Positions 25,675 through 34,485 of a stretch of 53,287 bases of DNA are shown piece after piece. The position numbers and the translations under genes are program-made. Positions within the stretch are counted from its first letter, which is position 1, and every line of letters starts with the position of its first letter. Under the pieces are notes generated by a model. It was not told where the DNA came from, made no database searches, and saw only the letters and a program-made list of their open reading frames with translations. Source of the DNA: an uncultured Gammaproteobacteria bacterium (GTDB lineage: Bacteria; Pseudomonadota; Gammaproteobacteria; Pseudomonadales; Halieaceae); assembly GCA_902519405.1 (NCBI GenBank), contig CABYJX010000009.1, forward strand, positions 1-53,287, given 5' to 3'.

Positions 25675-26773
25675 AATTGATGCACCGCTGCTGCTATTAG
25701 TTGCTGGAGGTACCGGGGGTCATATTTATCCGGCTTTAGCTGTAGCTCTAGAACTGCAGGACCGTGGGTTAAGAATTGCATGGATTGGGACAAATAGAGG
25801 TCTTGAGATACAAGTTGCATCAGAAGCGAAAATACCATTTTACGGACTGCCGGTTATGGGATTGCGGGGAAAATCTTTATCCAAAAAGATTTTTGCTGGT
25901 CTTATGATTTTTGTTTCGCTATTCCAGGCGATTTATTTAATCAAAAAATTAAAACCCTCTTGCGTATTGGGTATGGGAGGTTATGTTTCAGTACCTGGAG
26001 TCATTGCGGGCTGGTTATTAAGGAAGCCTCTTTTAATTCAAGAACAAAATGCGATAGCAGGTACTGCTAATAGATTTTTAGCACCTTTTGCAAATGTAGT
26101 TATTTCGGGGTTTTCAAATGCTTTTAAAAATATAAAAAATGTAAAAGTACTGGGTAACCCTGTGAGGAAAAAGTTTTTAGAGCTTTCAGATTCTACACCT
26201 TTTTGTTATGAGCAAGATAGAAAGTTAAGAATTTTAATAGTGGGAGGTAGCTTAGGAGCAAAAAAAATAAATGAAATAGTTATAGGAGCAGTAGGTCAGC
26301 TAGATAAAGAAGTTTTAGAGGGAAAATTAGAATTTTGGCATCAGTGCGGAAAAGAGCATGTCGATACAGTCTCACAAGCATATCAGGATCTCGATGATAA
26401 AAAAATTCGCGTGTCTCCTTATATCGAAGACATGGCTGAGGCTTATGCCTGGGCTGATCTTGTTCTCTCTAGATCTGGTGCTTTAACAATATCAGAATTG
26501 GCAATCATGGGGAGGCCCGCCTTGCTGGTCCCTCTTCCCAATGCGATTGATGATCATCAGAGGATTAATAGTCATGTGCTCGCTGAATGCGGTGCTGCCA
26601 AAATTATAAATCAGAAAGACCTCAGCAGTCTAAAACTTCGTAATTTATTTTTGGGTTTCATAAGTCAACCAGTTGCTTTAAAAAGAATGGCCCAATCCGC
26701 GCTCACTGTTGCAAAGCCAAATGCCACCCGTGATATATGTAAGCTCTGTATGGAGTATATCGATCATGGATAG
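25667..26773 (+). CDS. murG: lipid II synthase MurG (undecaprenyldiphospho-muramoylpentapeptide GlcNAc transferase)
   Basis: MurG is the membrane-associated GT28 glycosyltransferase that adds GlcNAc to lipid I. The start ATG 25667, overlapping the end of ftsW by eight bases, gives 368 residues and the family N terminus. The G-loops LVAGGTGGHIYPALAVA near residue 10 and LGMGGYVSVPG near 103 bind the lipid phosphates. LVVGGS-like RILIVGGSLGA and the UDP-GlcNAc site LSRSGALTISELAIMGRPA are in the C domain. Upstream in-frame residues belong to ftsW sequence and are not expected in the protein. Confidence 0.96.
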   Translation: MSRIDAPLLLLVAGGTGGHIYPALAVALELQDRGLRIAWIGTNRGLEIQVASEAKIPFYGLPVMGLRGKSLSKKIFAGLMIFVSLFQAIYLIKKLKPSCVLGMGGYVSVPGVIAGWLLRKPLLIQEQNAIAGTANRFLAPFANVVISGFSNAFKNIKNVKVLGNPVRKKFLELSDSTPFCYEQDRKLRILIVGGSLGAKKINEIVIGAVGQLDKEVLEGKLEFWHQCGKEHVDTVSQAYQDLDDKKIRVSPYIEDMAEAYAWADLVLSRSGALTISELAIMGRPALLVPLPNAIDDHQRINSHVLAECGAAKIINQKDLSSLKLRNLFLGFISQPVALKRMAQSALTVAKPNATRDICKLCMEYIDHG

Positions 26774-28211
26774 CATCGGTAATAAAGAGTTCGTTATTCC
26801 AGAAATGCGAAGTATCAGAAATATCCATATGATAGGGATTGCGGGAAGTGGAATGTCTGGTATCGCAGAAGTATTATTTAATCTTGGGTATGCCGTCACT
26901 GGCTCAGATATTACCACGGGTCCAATCACCGAGAGACTAGAGAAAATAGGAATTAAAGTTTTTCCAAAGCACCATTCGGATAACGTTGGAAAAGCTGATG
27001 TAGTGGTTTGTTCTAGTGCGATTGGCAATGAAAATATAGAGTTATTGAAAGCACATGATTTACGAATACCCGTAATTCCAAGAGCAGAAATGCTAGCAGA
27101 ACTGATGCGTTATAGACATGGGATTGCCGTTGCTGGAACTCATGGAAAAACCACCACCACAAGTCTGATCGCTTCAATTCTTAATGCAGCAGAACTTGAT
27201 CCTACATTTGTAGTTGGCGGAAGACTGAATGCAGCAGGAAGTAACGCCAGGCTAGGGGCAGGACGATTTTTAGTAGCTGAAGCAGATGAAAGTGATGCGT
27301 CTTTCTTACATTTACAACCGATGGTTTCCGTCGTGACAAATTTAGAATCTGAACATCTATCCACTTACGATGGAAACTTTCAAACTTTATGTAAAACCTT
27401 TTTAGAATTTCTCCATAATCTTCCTTTCTATGGCTTAGCAATATTAAATTCTGACGACAAAGTTCTTACTGACATGCTTCCTAAGTTGAATCGTCGAACT
27501 CTTTCCTTCGGGTTTGGGTCAGCAGCAGATTATCGAATTGAGAAATTTGAGAGAAATGGATTATTCAGTCAATTTAAAATAAGCCGACCTAATAATCAGA
27601 TTCCCTTATCAATAAATCTAGGTATGCCAGGCAAGCATAACGTTTTGAATGCAGCGGCAGCAATTGCAGTTGCATCAGAAGAAGGAATAGATGATCGCTT
27701 TATTAAAGCTGGACTAGAAAACTTTCAAGGTGTTGATAGAAGATTTTCTAGGCATGGGGAGTTGAGCTTGCACTCTGGTATTGCGCATCTCGTCGATGAT
27801 TACGGACACCATCCCACAGAGGTCCTAGCAACACTGGATTCAGTTAGACAAGTATGGCCCGAGAATAGATTAGTAATGATATATCAGCCACATCGATTTA
27901 CTCGTACTAGAGATCTCTATGAAGAATTTGTACAAGTACTCTCGAACTGTGACGTATTGATTTTATTAGAGGTATATTCGGCAGGAGAAAATCCCATTGT
28001 TGGTGCCGATAGTAGAAGTTTAGCTCGTAGCATTCGAATGCGTGGGAATATCGAGCCTATTTTTGTCGATGATGTCACTCAGTTGCCGCTAATTTTACGA
28101 GACATTCTTGTCGATGGAGATGTCGTAGTTACCCAAGGAGCTGGCAGTGTAAGTGCTATAGCTCAAAAACTTTCAAGACTTAAGGCATTAGATAATTATG
28201 AACATATCTAG
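26766..28211 (+). CDS. murC: UDP-N-acetylmuramate-L-alanine ligase MurC
   Basis: MurC adds the first stem-peptide residue. I take ATG 26766 (GGAG ten bases upstream, eight-base overlap with murG), giving 481 residues; an ATG at 26805 just before RSIRNIHMIG is possible. The N-domain motif HMIGIAGSGMSGIAEVL, the P-loop AGTHGKTTTTSL near residues 123-134, EADESDASF near 175, and the C-domain DDYGHHPTEV and YQPHRFTRT stretches are all clear. It overlaps ddl by 14 bases. murB is not next to it, as in many gammaproteobacteria. Confidence 0.96.
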   Translation: MDSIGNKEFVIPEMRSIRNIHMIGIAGSGMSGIAEVLFNLGYAVTGSDITTGPITERLEKIGIKVFPKHHSDNVGKADVVVCSSAIGNENIELLKAHDLRIPVIPRAEMLAELMRYRHGIAVAGTHGKTTTTSLIASILNAAELDPTFVVGGRLNAAGSNARLGAGRFLVAEADESDASFLHLQPMVSVVTNLESEHLSTYDGNFQTLCKTFLEFLHNLPFYGLAILNSDDKVLTDMLPKLNRRTLSFGFGSAADYRIEKFERNGLFSQFKISRPNNQIPLSINLGMPGKHNVLNAAAAIAVASEEGIDDRFIKAGLENFQGVDRRFSRHGELSLHSGIAHLVDDYGHHPTEVLATLDSVRQVWPENRLVMIYQPHRFTRTRDLYEEFVQVLSNCDVLILLEVYSAGENPIVGADSRSLARSIRMRGNIEPIFVDDVTQLPLILRDILVDGDVVVTQGAGSVSAIAQKLSRLKALDNYEHI

Positions 28212-29118
28212 TGATATGAAGATCGCAGTTCTGATGGGGGGCACCTCAGCGGAGAGAGATATATCCCTGAAGAGCGGGGCAGCCGTGGTTGAAGCATTGA
28301 AGAATGGTGCTTCGAATGTATGCTCAATCGATCCAATAGAGCCTAATTGGATAAATCAATTATCTAGCGTAGATTTTGTTTTCGTCGCATTACATGGGAC
28401 GTTTGGCGAGGACGGGCGAATTCAAGGCCTCTTAGACTTAAAAAATATACCGTATTCGGGAACAGGAGTGTTAGGTTCTGCTCTAGGTATGGATAAGTTA
28501 CGCGCCAAGCAGTTGTGGCAAGGAGTTGGTGTCGCTACACCAGCATTCTACAAGATAGACAAGATAACTGATTTTAGAAAAGTCATTGATACTCTCGGTC
28601 CAGTTTTTGTCAAACCCATTTCTGAAGGTTCCAGTCTTGGGATGTCAATCGCCGAAACGGCAGATGATCTTTGTAGCGCAGCAGAGCGTGCATCTAAGTT
28701 TGGCTCTGGTGTGATCGCTGAGCGACTTATAAAGGGCACTGAATATACAGTCCCGATATTAGGACAGGATGTTTTACCGGTGATCCAAATCGAAACTAAT
28801 AATTCTTTCTATGATTATGATGCAAAATATATTTCAGGAAAAACTGTCTACCATTGTCCAAGTGATCTTAGTAATAAGGATCTCGATATTATCAGAGCTC
28901 TATCTATCAAAGCCTTTGAATCTCTAGGTTGTGAGGTTTGGGGAAGAGTTGATCTTATGCGTGATCATAACGGTGATTTTTTTGTTCTTGAAGTTAATAC
29001 CGTACCCGGAATGACAGTTAATAGCTTAGTTCCTAAAGCAGCAGCGGTCGCCAATATAACCATGAAAGAACTTATATTTCGAATAATAAGTTTATCGTTA
29101 GTAGGAAGTCAGTTGTGA
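28198..29118 (+). CDS. ddl: D-alanine-D-alanine ligase
   Basis: Ddl makes the D-Ala-D-Ala dipeptide used by MurF. This 306-residue ATP-grasp enzyme is the short DdlB type usual in dcw clusters. Visible motifs are VLMGGTSAERDISLKSG at the N terminus, VALHGTFGEDGRIQG near residue 65, FVKPISEGSSLGMS near 140, ERLIKGTEYTVP near 180, and VLEVNTVPGMTVNSLVPKAA with the Mg ligands near 265. Start ATG 28198 overlaps murC; the stop overlaps the ftsQ GTG by four bases. Confidence 0.96.
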   Translation: MNISSDMKIAVLMGGTSAERDISLKSGAAVVEALKNGASNVCSIDPIEPNWINQLSSVDFVFVALHGTFGEDGRIQGLLDLKNIPYSGTGVLGSALGMDKLRAKQLWQGVGVATPAFYKIDKITDFRKVIDTLGPVFVKPISEGSSLGMSIAETADDLCSAAERASKFGSGVIAERLIKGTEYTVPILGQDVLPVIQIETNNSFYDYDAKYISGKTVYHCPSDLSNKDLDIIRALSIKAFESLGCEVWGRVDLMRDHNGDFFVLEVNTVPGMTVNSLVPKAAAVANITMKELIFRIISLSLVGSQL

Positions 29119-29960
29119 AACCATTTGATCTTTATAGAAGAAAAAAAAATACGAATATTGTTTCACGAAAAGTAAGTATTTTTACAACTATGAATTCAGA
29201 AAAAAATTTAACTCTAAAGTTATGTATTGGATTGCTTTTGATTTTTAGTATGTCGCTTGTGATCGCTCCTATTATTTATTCTGAAAATCTCGCTATGGAG
29301 AAAGCTGCCATACAAAAGGTAAATATCACTGGTACTCTTCGTTATACGTCGGAAAAGCAACTGATGGAGTCTTTAGAACCTTTAATTACTGCGAGTATTT
29401 TGCTCACTGATCTAAATCTAATTCGTAGCCGCTTAGAAGCGATTTCAAGTATTCACAAGGTTAAAATAAGAAGATACTGGCCTTACAGACTGGATATCCA
29501 TCTAACTGAGCAAAGCCCAATTGCTCGCTGGGGAACAACTCAACTCATAAATAACCAAGGCGAAATATTTACATGCCCGGGAGATCCGAGTGACTGGACT
29601 CATCTACCAAGACTAGATGGATCTCCTGGAAATACCTTGGAGGTTATAGTGATTTATCGACAAATCAAGGAGGTGCTTGATCAGATAGATCAGGATGTGG
29701 TGACTGTAAAGATGGGAGGACTGAGACAATTAGAAATCACCCTTAATGGCGGTGCTCAACTTTTTATGAACAAAGAAAACTTTTTATTTGGGCTGCGACG
29801 ATTTGTATCGTTTATATCACTTCTTGACTATAAGGGCCGTGATATCAAGCGAGTAGATTTAAGATATAAAAATGGATTTGCCTTAGTCCTTAAAGAGGGT
29901 GCTTCCGATATCACAAATCAAGATTTTTACACTTTGCAGGAGATTAGTGCAAATGGGTAA
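29115..29960 (+). CDS. ftsQ: cell division protein FtsQ
   Basis: FtsQ is the bitopic scaffold that links early and late divisome proteins through FtsB/FtsL. The 281-residue protein starts at GTG 29115 (overlapping the ddl TGA). It has a basic cytoplasmic tail, one transmembrane helix (about residues 35-55), a POTRA domain (IQKVNITGTLRYTSEKQL ... IHKVKIRRYWPYRLDIHLTE) and the FtsQ beta domain (LPRLDGSPG ... GRDIKRVDLRYKNGFALVL). Sequence conservation is low outside the POTRA/beta junction, as usual. The ftsA start lies inside its last codons. Confidence 0.93.
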   Translation: MKPFDLYRRKKNTNIVSRKVSIFTTMNSEKNLTLKLCIGLLLIFSMSLVIAPIIYSENLAMEKAAIQKVNITGTLRYTSEKQLMESLEPLITASILLTDLNLIRSRLEAISSIHKVKIRRYWPYRLDIHLTEQSPIARWGTTQLINNQGEIFTCPGDPSDWTHLPRLDGSPGNTLEVIVIYRQIKEVLDQIDQDVVTVKMGGLRQLEITLNGGAQLFMNKENFLFGLRRFVSFISLLDYKGRDIKRVDLRYKNGFALVLKEGASDITNQDFYTLQEISANG

Positions 29961-31185
29961 CCAAGAAAAACGCACGATCGTAGGCCTAGATATAGGGACG
30001 TCCAAAGTGCTGGCTCTGGTAGCAGAGCTAAATCAGGACGGTTCGATAGAAGTCGTGGGGCTTGGTTCTCATTCTTCAAAGGGGATGAAGAAAGGAGTCG
30101 TGATAAATATTGAATCTACTGTTCAATCTATTCAAAGAGCTATTGAAGAGGCTGAGTTGATGTCGGGGAATCAGATTCACTCGGTGTTCGTTGGAATTGC
30201 AGGAAGCCATATTCGTAGCTTAAATTCACATGGAATCGTTGCTATTAAAGATAATGAAGTCACGTCTGCCGATTTAGAAAGAGTTATCGAGGCGGCGCAA
30301 GCAGTCGCTATTCCAGCTGACCAAAGAGTCCTTCATGTTTTACCGCAGCAATACGTGATCGATAATCAGGAAGGTATTAGAGAGCCGTTAGGTATGTCTG
30401 GTGTTCGACTAGAGGCAAAAGTCCACTTAGTAACATGCGCGGTTAATGCGGTTCAGAACATAGAGAAATGCATACGTCGCTGCGGTTTAGAGGTAGAGAA
30501 CGTTATCTTAGAGCAACTAGCATCAAGTTACGCTGTATTGACAGAAGACGAACGTGATTTGGGTGTTTGCTTGGTGGATATAGGTGGAGGCACAAGCGAT
30601 GTTGCAATATTTATAGAAGGCTCTATAGAGCATACCGGTGTGATTCCCATTGCTGGTGATCAGGTAACTAATGATATAGCAATGGCGCTTAGGACACCTA
30701 CCCAACATGCTGAAGATATAAAAATTCGCTATGCATGCGCACTTGCTCAATTAGCTGGAGCCGAAGAGAGAATCAAAGTTCCCAGTGTGGGAGAAAGGCC
30801 GCCCAGAGATTTGTCAAGGCAAGCATTGGCAGAAGTTGTGGAGCCGCGTTATGACGAATTATTTACCCTTGTTCAGGCTGAGATACGCCGAAGCGGTTTA
30901 GAGGATTTGATACCGGCAGGTATTGTTTTAACCGGCGGTACTTCACGTATGGAAGGCGCGGTAGAACTTGCCGAAGAGATCTTTCACATGCCCGTCAGAG
31001 TTGGATATCCGCAATCAATCGATGGTCTAAAGGATATTTTACGTAATCCAATTTATTCTACGAGTGTGGGTTTATTACATTATGGAGCGGCAAATTTGGA
31101 TAGCTATCATTCATCTTTAAATAAGCCAGTAGGAATTTCTAGATTTTTCTACAGTTTAAGGAGCTGGCTTCAGGATAATTTTTAG
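29953..31185 (+). CDS. ftsA: cell division protein FtsA
   Basis: FtsA is the actin-like ATPase that tethers FtsZ to the membrane. The ATG 29953 overlaps the ftsQ stop and has AGGAG about ten bases upstream, giving 410 residues. Actin-fold motifs are IVGLDIGTSKVLALVAE (phosphate 1), VCLVDIGGGTSDVAIF near residue 200 (phosphate 2) and GIVLTGGTSRMEGAVELAE near 320 (adenosine). The 1C domain carries HVLPQQYVIDNQEG. The end SRFFYSLRSWLQDNF is the amphipathic membrane-targeting helix typical of FtsA. Confidence 0.97.
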   Translation: MGNQEKRTIVGLDIGTSKVLALVAELNQDGSIEVVGLGSHSSKGMKKGVVINIESTVQSIQRAIEEAELMSGNQIHSVFVGIAGSHIRSLNSHGIVAIKDNEVTSADLERVIEAAQAVAIPADQRVLHVLPQQYVIDNQEGIREPLGMSGVRLEAKVHLVTCAVNAVQNIEKCIRRCGLEVENVILEQLASSYAVLTEDERDLGVCLVDIGGGTSDVAIFIEGSIEHTGVIPIAGDQVTNDIAMALRTPTQHAEDIKIRYACALAQLAGAEERIKVPSVGERPPRDLSRQALAEVVEPRYDELFTLVQAEIRRSGLEDLIPAGIVLTGGTSRMEGAVELAEEIFHMPVRVGYPQSIDGLKDILRNPIYSTSVGLLHYGAANLDSYHSSLNKPVGISRFFYSLRSWLQDNF

Positions 31186-31216
31186 ATTGAAAATGTTTTG
31201 AGTTTATGAAACTGAT

Positions 31217-31232
31217 CTTTTAATTTTAAAAG
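31217..31232 (+). promoter_or_regulatory. 16-base perfect palindrome touching the ftsZ Shine-Dalgarno
   Basis: CTTTTAA-TT-TTAAAAG forms seven-base arms around two bases. Its last G is the first base of the GGGAG Shine-Dalgarno of ftsZ (31232-31236), 12 bases before the ATG. A protein operator or a translational control structure is conceivable; the all-AT core limits RNA stability. It is the only non-overlapping junction between ftsA and ftsZ (58 bases). Confidence 0.3.
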
Positions 31233-31243
31233 GGAGAAAAACC

Positions 31244-32407
31244 ATGTTTGAGTTGATAGATAATGTACCTGAGAATGCTGTCATCAAGGTGGTAGGTGTT
31301 GGCGGTGGCGGTGGTAACGCTGTAAAGCATATGATTGATAAAGAAATTGAAGGCGTGGAGTTCATATGTGCCAATACAGACGCACAGTCATTAGCTGATG
31401 TTTCTTCTCCAACTACTTTGCAGTTAGGTAGTGATATAACAAAGGGTTTAGGAGCTGGTGCTAATCCTGAGATAGGACGTGCTGCAGCGGTAGAAGATAG
31501 AGATCGAATAGCAGATGTTCTTGATGGAGCGGATATGGTTTTTATCACCGCTGGTATGGGAGGTGGGACTGGAACAGGTGCTGCCCCGGTGGTCGCAGAA
31601 GTTGCCAGGGAAATGGGTATTCTCACTGTAGCTGTCGTTACCAAGCCCTTCCAGTTTGAAGGGAAAAAGCGACTTTCTGTGGCTGCAGAGGGAGTCAGGG
31701 AACTTTCTCAGCATGTAGACTCTCTAATAACTATACCGAATGAGAAATTACTGGAGGTTTTGGGGAAAAATACCAGCTTGCTAGATGCCTTTAAAGAAGC
31801 TAATGATGTACTGTTGGGTGCCGTGCAGGGTATAGCAGATCTCATAATTCGGCCAGGTATGATAAATGTTGATTTCTCTGATGTTAGAACAGTTATGTCG
31901 GAGATGGGCGCAGCTATGATGGGTACCGGTACCGCTGCTGGTGATAGCCGAGCTAGAGAAGCGGCGGAGAAGGCGATAAATAGCCCACTTCTCGACGATA
32001 TTGATTTGCAGGGCGCCAGAGGTATTCTGGTTAATATCACCGCAGGTTTAGACTTATCACTTGGAGAGTTTTCTGAAGTTGGGGATACTATTGAGGAATT
32101 TGCGTCAGAGGATGCCACGGTTGTAGTAGGTACTGTCATCGATCCAGAATTAGATGAGGAGCTTAAAGTAACAGTAGTTGCGACCGGACTGTCGTCTGAA
32201 ACGGTAAAAATACCACTTCAGGTGGTTTCTGAGCGCATTTTGCCTGATGATAGCCGACCCGATTATGAAGGTTATGATTTACCTGCCGATCGTAGAAAAA
32301 GCTCGGTAAAAAATAGGGAAAAAAGTTCAACAGATTTAGATAGTACGAATCAGGGAGCAGAGGAGTATTTTGACATACCTGCTTTCTTAAGAAAACAAGC
32401 GGACTGA
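31244..32407 (+). CDS. ftsZ: cell division GTPase FtsZ
   Basis: FtsZ is the tubulin homologue that polymerises into the Z ring. The 387-residue protein has [16 protein letters not shown] at the N terminus, the tubulin signature [11 protein letters not shown] near residues 106-116, the T7-loop [20 protein letters not shown] near 207, and a short linker of about 50 charged residues. The end, [13 protein letters not shown], is the conserved peptide bound by FtsA and ZipA. The ATG 31244 follows AAAAGGGAG. It ends the dcw cluster; lpxC follows after 75 bases, as in other gammaproteobacteria. Confidence 0.98.
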   Translation: MFELIDNVPENAVIKVVGVGGGGGNAVKHMIDKEIEGVEFICANTDAQSLADVSSPTTLQLGSDITKGLGAGANPEIGRAAAVEDRDRIADVLDGADMVFITAGMGGGTGTGAAPVVAEVAREMGILTVAVVTKPFQFEGKKRLSVAAEGVRELSQHVDSLITIPNEKLLEVLGKNTSLLDAFKEANDVLLGAVQGIADLIIRPGMINVDFSDVRTVMSEMGAAMMGTGTAAGDSRAREAAEKAINSPLLDDIDLQGARGILVNITAGLDLSLGEFSEVGDTIEEFASEDATVVVGTVIDPELDEELKVTVVATGLSSETVKIPLQVVSERILPDDSRPDYEGYDLPADRRKSSVKNREKSSTDLDSTNQGAEEYFDIPAFLRKQAD

Positions 32408-32482
32408 CTTTCTTGCGTTATACAGCATGGTGTCTGGCCAAGGCGAAAAAGTATATGTTCAAACATAGATGGTGCTGGCTTT

Positions 32483-33394
32483 ATGATTAGACAGAGAACA
32501 TTGAGAAACGCTATAAAGGCTACTGGCGTTGGCTTGCACACGGGAGAAAAGGTTTTCCTTACTCTTGCTCCAGCTCCTGAAAATACGGGAATAGTTTTTA
32601 GGCGAGTAGATTTGACACCCACTGTAGAGATACCTGCGTTAGTAGAAAATGTTGGTGATACAAATCTGTCAACTACCCTAGCTTCTCAAGGAAGCAGCGT
32701 CTCTACAGTAGAGCATCTCCTCTCGGCTATGGCAGGACTTGGTATCGATAATGCCTATGTCGATGTAAGTGCAGCAGAGGTGCCTATAATGGATGGTAGT
32801 GCTGCACCCTTTGTTTTCTTGATACAGTCGGCAGGAATTGAAGAGCAAGATTCTGCTAAGAAATTTATAAGAATAAAACGTCCTGTTAGCGTTAAAGACG
32901 GAGATAAAGTGGCGAGCTTCTCTCCCTTCGAGGGGTTTAAAGTTTCTTTTAGCTTGGATTTTGACCACCCAGTTTTTCATGATCATTCTTTAGATGTATC
33001 TCTTGATTTCGCAAATACTTCTTTTGTAAAGGAGGTGTCTAGAGCAAGGACCTTTGGTTTTATGCACGAAGTAGAATACTTGCGATCGCGAGGATTAGCT
33101 CGCGGTGGTAGTGTTGATAATGCAATTGTAGTTGATGAGTATAGAATACTTAATGAGGACGGACTGCGCTATAGTGATGAGTTCGTGAGGCATAAGGTCC
33201 TAGACGCGATTGGTGACTTATATCTTTTAGGTAATAGTCTTATTGGTGAATTCAAAGCATATAAGTCTGGACATGCGTTGAATAATTCTTTGATTAGGGC
33301 ATTGATCGCTAACCCCGACGCATGGGAGAAAGTGACGTTTTCTGATTCAAATTCAGCCCCCATTACTTATGGAGCCACACCTATTTTAGCATAA
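32483..33394 (+). CDS. lpxC: UDP-3-O-acyl-N-acetylglucosamine deacetylase LpxC
   Basis: LpxC is the zinc-dependent enzyme of the committed step of lipid A synthesis, which shows a Gram-negative outer membrane. The 303-residue length is standard. Zinc ligands are His78 ([10 protein letters not shown]), His237 and Asp241 (HKVLDAIGD), and the catalytic His264 is in SGHALNNSL; these match the E. coli positions within one residue. The N terminus reads [20 protein letters not shown]. In enterics LpxC is degraded by FtsH through its C-terminal tail; the tail here ends TPILA, which resembles the usual hydrophobic end only loosely. Confidence 0.97.
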   Translation: MIRQRTLRNAIKATGVGLHTGEKVFLTLAPAPENTGIVFRRVDLTPTVEIPALVENVGDTNLSTTLASQGSSVSTVEHLLSAMAGLGIDNAYVDVSAAEVPIMDGSAAPFVFLIQSAGIEEQDSAKKFIRIKRPVSVKDGDKVASFSPFEGFKVSFSLDFDHPVFHDHSLDVSLDFANTSFVKEVSRARTFGFMHEVEYLRSRGLARGGSVDNAIVVDEYRILNEDGLRYSDEFVRHKVLDAIGDLYLLGNSLIGEFKAYKSGHALNNSLIRALIANPDAWEKVTFSDSNSAPITYGATPILA

Positions 33395-33487
33395 GCTTGG
33401 GTGCTATTCTCTACGCCAACGATGTGGAGTGGGATTTCGGAATGTGGCATAATTCTAACGTTTTGAATATTTTGTGATTCGATATCG

Positions 33488-34405
33488 ATGAAATTAATCT
33501 TTATTGATAATGCCCAAGGACGGACTAAGACTTTTGAGTTTCGACGCTGGACAACTGCTGTCTTATCATTTTGTTGTGTAAGTATTCCTTTAGGTCTTCT
33601 GGGTATAGGTTATCAAACTGGAGCCAAAATCGACGAGCCAGTTGTATCTCTTGGTAATCTACGCCAGCAGGTAGAGGAACAATCAAAAGAGCTAACTATT
33701 CTTCAAGATGATTTTCAATCCAATATTCAAGCTCTGACCATATCCCTAGGAAAATTGCAGGCGAGACTGACTCGTATAGATGCTCTAGGCATTCATTTGA
33801 CTAACTTAGCTGGTATAGAAAATAAAGAGTTTGATTTTTCTCAAGAACCAGCGCTTGGTGGGCCATTAACTAATGAAGTTGAAGTTAATTTTCAAATAGA
33901 TTTAATGGAAAAGGTAAGAAATCTTGAAGAAAAAATCTACGATCGTGTTAGACAGATTGAAGCCTTAGAGGATGTAATTAGGGGCAAAAATACCCAAGCT
34001 AGAGCAGAGATTTCTGGATGGCCGATTAATAAAGGGTGGATTTCATCTCCTTTTGGTCAACGTACGGACCCTTTTACGGGAAAGTTGGCCATGCATCATG
34101 GCGTAGATTTTGCTGGAAGTGAAGGACATGAGGTTGTTTCACTCGGCGCCGGTATAGTTACTTATTCAGGTTATAAGCAGGGCTATGGAGAGATGGTAGA
34201 AATTTCTCATAGTGATGGTTTTAGCACGCGCTACGCCCATGCCCAGAAAAATTTAGTGGAAATTGGTGAAATAGTCGAAAAAGGCAAACCGATAGCTCTA
34301 GTGGGCTCGACCGGTAGATCTACTGGTGCTCATGTGCATCTTGAGGTCTTTAAGAATGGCAGAGTAATTGATCCCTCCCGATATATTAAGCGCACCCAAC
34401 CTTAG
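33488..34405 (+). CDS. M23 family peptidoglycan metallopeptidase
   Basis: A membrane-anchored LytM-type protein likely acting on peptidoglycan cross-bridges in the periplasm. The 305-residue protein has one N-terminal transmembrane helix (about 22-42), a coiled-coil region (about 55-105 and 135-165; LRQQVEEQSKELTILQDDF) and a C-terminal M23 domain. The domain is probably active: the HxxxD zinc motif is present as HHGVD, and HVHLE supplies the second metal/catalytic His pair near residue 280. A GWPINKGWISSPFGQRTDPF segment opens the domain. An M23 gene between lpxC and secA is conserved in Pseudomonas-like genomes. Confidence 0.9.
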   Translation: MKLIFIDNAQGRTKTFEFRRWTTAVLSFCCVSIPLGLLGIGYQTGAKIDEPVVSLGNLRQQVEEQSKELTILQDDFQSNIQALTISLGKLQARLTRIDALGIHLTNLAGIENKEFDFSQEPALGGPLTNEVEVNFQIDLMEKVRNLEEKIYDRVRQIEALEDVIRGKNTQARAEISGWPINKGWISSPFGQRTDPFTGKLAMHHGVDFAGSEGHEVVSLGAGIVTYSGYKQGYGEMVEISHSDGFSTRYAHAQKNLVEIGEIVEKGKPIALVGSTGRSTGAHVHLEVFKNGRVIDPSRYIKRTQP

Positions 34406-34485
34406 ATTACCTCTCAAGTATTTTTGATATAAAGCTCTTAACGGATCGGTGAGACCTTTTCTTTGGGATTAACCTGGATAAAACG

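Noticed and set aside
31204-31714. Pro/Ser/Thr-rich open frame on the minus strand of ftsZ
   Set aside because: Shadow of the FtsZ reading frame; composition mirrors the Gly/Ala-rich coding strand.
34406-34485. secM-like arrest gene before secA
   Set aside because: The 80-base gap has no open frame of useful length and no arrest-peptide motif.
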